A DNA stretch of 64,000 nt from Rs1 sp036960485 (GTDB lineage: Bacteria > Pseudomonadota > Gammaproteobacteria > Pseudomonadales > Balneatricaceae): positions 1 to 64,000 of the forward strand of contig JBALXS010000013.1 in the NCBI GenBank assembly GCA_036960485.1, written 5' to 3'. Position 1 is the stretch's first letter; each line of letters starts with the position of its first letter. The position numbers were made by a program, and so were the translations under genes. Under the pieces are notes generated by a model. It ran no database searches and had not been told where the DNA came from. It saw nothing but the letters and a program-made list of their open reading frames with translations. This document shows positions 63,923 to 64,000 of the stretch, one piece after another.

Positions 63923-64000
63923 GATTATTGTACATTGGCTTCATCGCTATAATGTTATCCGGATGCCAAACGGAAGTAATGAATAGCTTTAAAAAAAATT
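63919..64000 (+). CDS. QseG-like lipoprotein, N-terminal part (runs off the right edge)
   Basis: The ATG overlaps the kinase stop (ATGA). The 27 visible residues give a lipoprotein signal, MRLLYIGFIAIMLSGC, with the lipobox LSGC, then QTEVMNSFKKN. In glrK-qseG-glrR operons the middle gene encodes a small lipoprotein that activates the kinase; this position and the lipobox fit, but the rest is not visible. Confidence 0.7.
   Translation, partial: MRLLYIGFIAIMLSGCQTEVMNSFKKN

Overview
The window reads as a chromosome segment of an AT-rich, probably marine, flagellated gammaproteobacterium. The best guess is the order Alteromonadales (Shewanella, Colwellia or Psychromonas-like), from the pepA-holC-valS and lptFG block, a napEFDABC operon, a DUF2986 small protein, flgMN-flgA-cheV-cheR and a GlrK-type kinase followed by a small lipoprotein gene. 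Species cannot be told from the sequence alone. Most genes are housekeeping or metabolic. A small accessory block lies at about 26.6-33.4 kb, and decayed genes and one decayed insertion sequence are scattered elsewhere. No CRISPR array, integrase or prophage was seen.

Layout. 1-1.6 kb: the edge of a membrane sensor gene and the frameshifted remains of an RTX (calcium-binding repeat) protein. 1.6-6.5 kb: a complete periplasmic nitrate reductase operon, napEFDABC, on the minus strand, with two FNR-like boxes and a NarP-like site upstream. 6.7-9.2 kb: a LysR regulator divergent from a class III aminotransferase. 9.3-17.0 kb: valS, holC and pepA on minus, lptF and lptG on plus. 17.1-18.6 kb: RDD and Sel1-repeat proteins. 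19.0-26.5 kb: a plus-strand operon for nucleoside uptake and breakdown (BMP-type binding protein, ATPase, two permeases, ribokinase, nucleoside hydrolase, 2-oxoglutarate/Fe(II) oxygenase).

26.6-33.4 kb: a gene-poor accessory stretch ending at tRNA-Arg(CCU). It holds a decayed lipoprotein gene, a TfoX C-terminal protein, a secreted protein, an EamA transporter, a GST, two membrane proteins and two diverged copies of a 300-380 bp intergenic repeat. 34.1-37.7 kb: flgN, flgM (with a sigma-28 promoter), flgA, cheV, cheR. 37.9-40.0 kb: a MoxR ATPase and VWA protein pair. 40.1-46.4 kb: two pseudouridine synthases, a membrane-anchored ClpP-like protein, an LpxR-type outer membrane protein and an ABC-2 exporter. 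46.7-47.3 kb: a collapsed D-serine dehydratase pseudogene. 47.5-57.5 kb: trhP, SDR, methyltransferase, hydrolase/TrmH, nagB (broken only by an assembly gap), an acetyltransferase, a YaiI-type protein, moaA and dtd. 57.8-60.4 kb: prfB (without the usual programmed frameshift) and lysS. 60.6-61.4 kb: a dead IS6-family element with intact ends. 61.9-64 kb: a secreted EF-hand protein and glrK with the start of its lipoprotein partner.

Functional links. Nap reduces nitrate in the periplasm; NapC carries electrons from quinol through NapB to NapA, NapD and NapF help maturation, and moaA in the same window makes the molybdopterin cofactor NapA needs. The nucleoside operon reads as import, base-ribose cleavage and ribose phosphorylation, with the oxygenase as the unexplained step. 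I found no clear-cut new defence or mobile system. The most useful second-look items are the oxygenase in the nucleoside operon, the duplicated intergenic element, the channel-like protein without a recognisable selectivity filter, the artefactual gap in nagB and the frameshift-free prfB.
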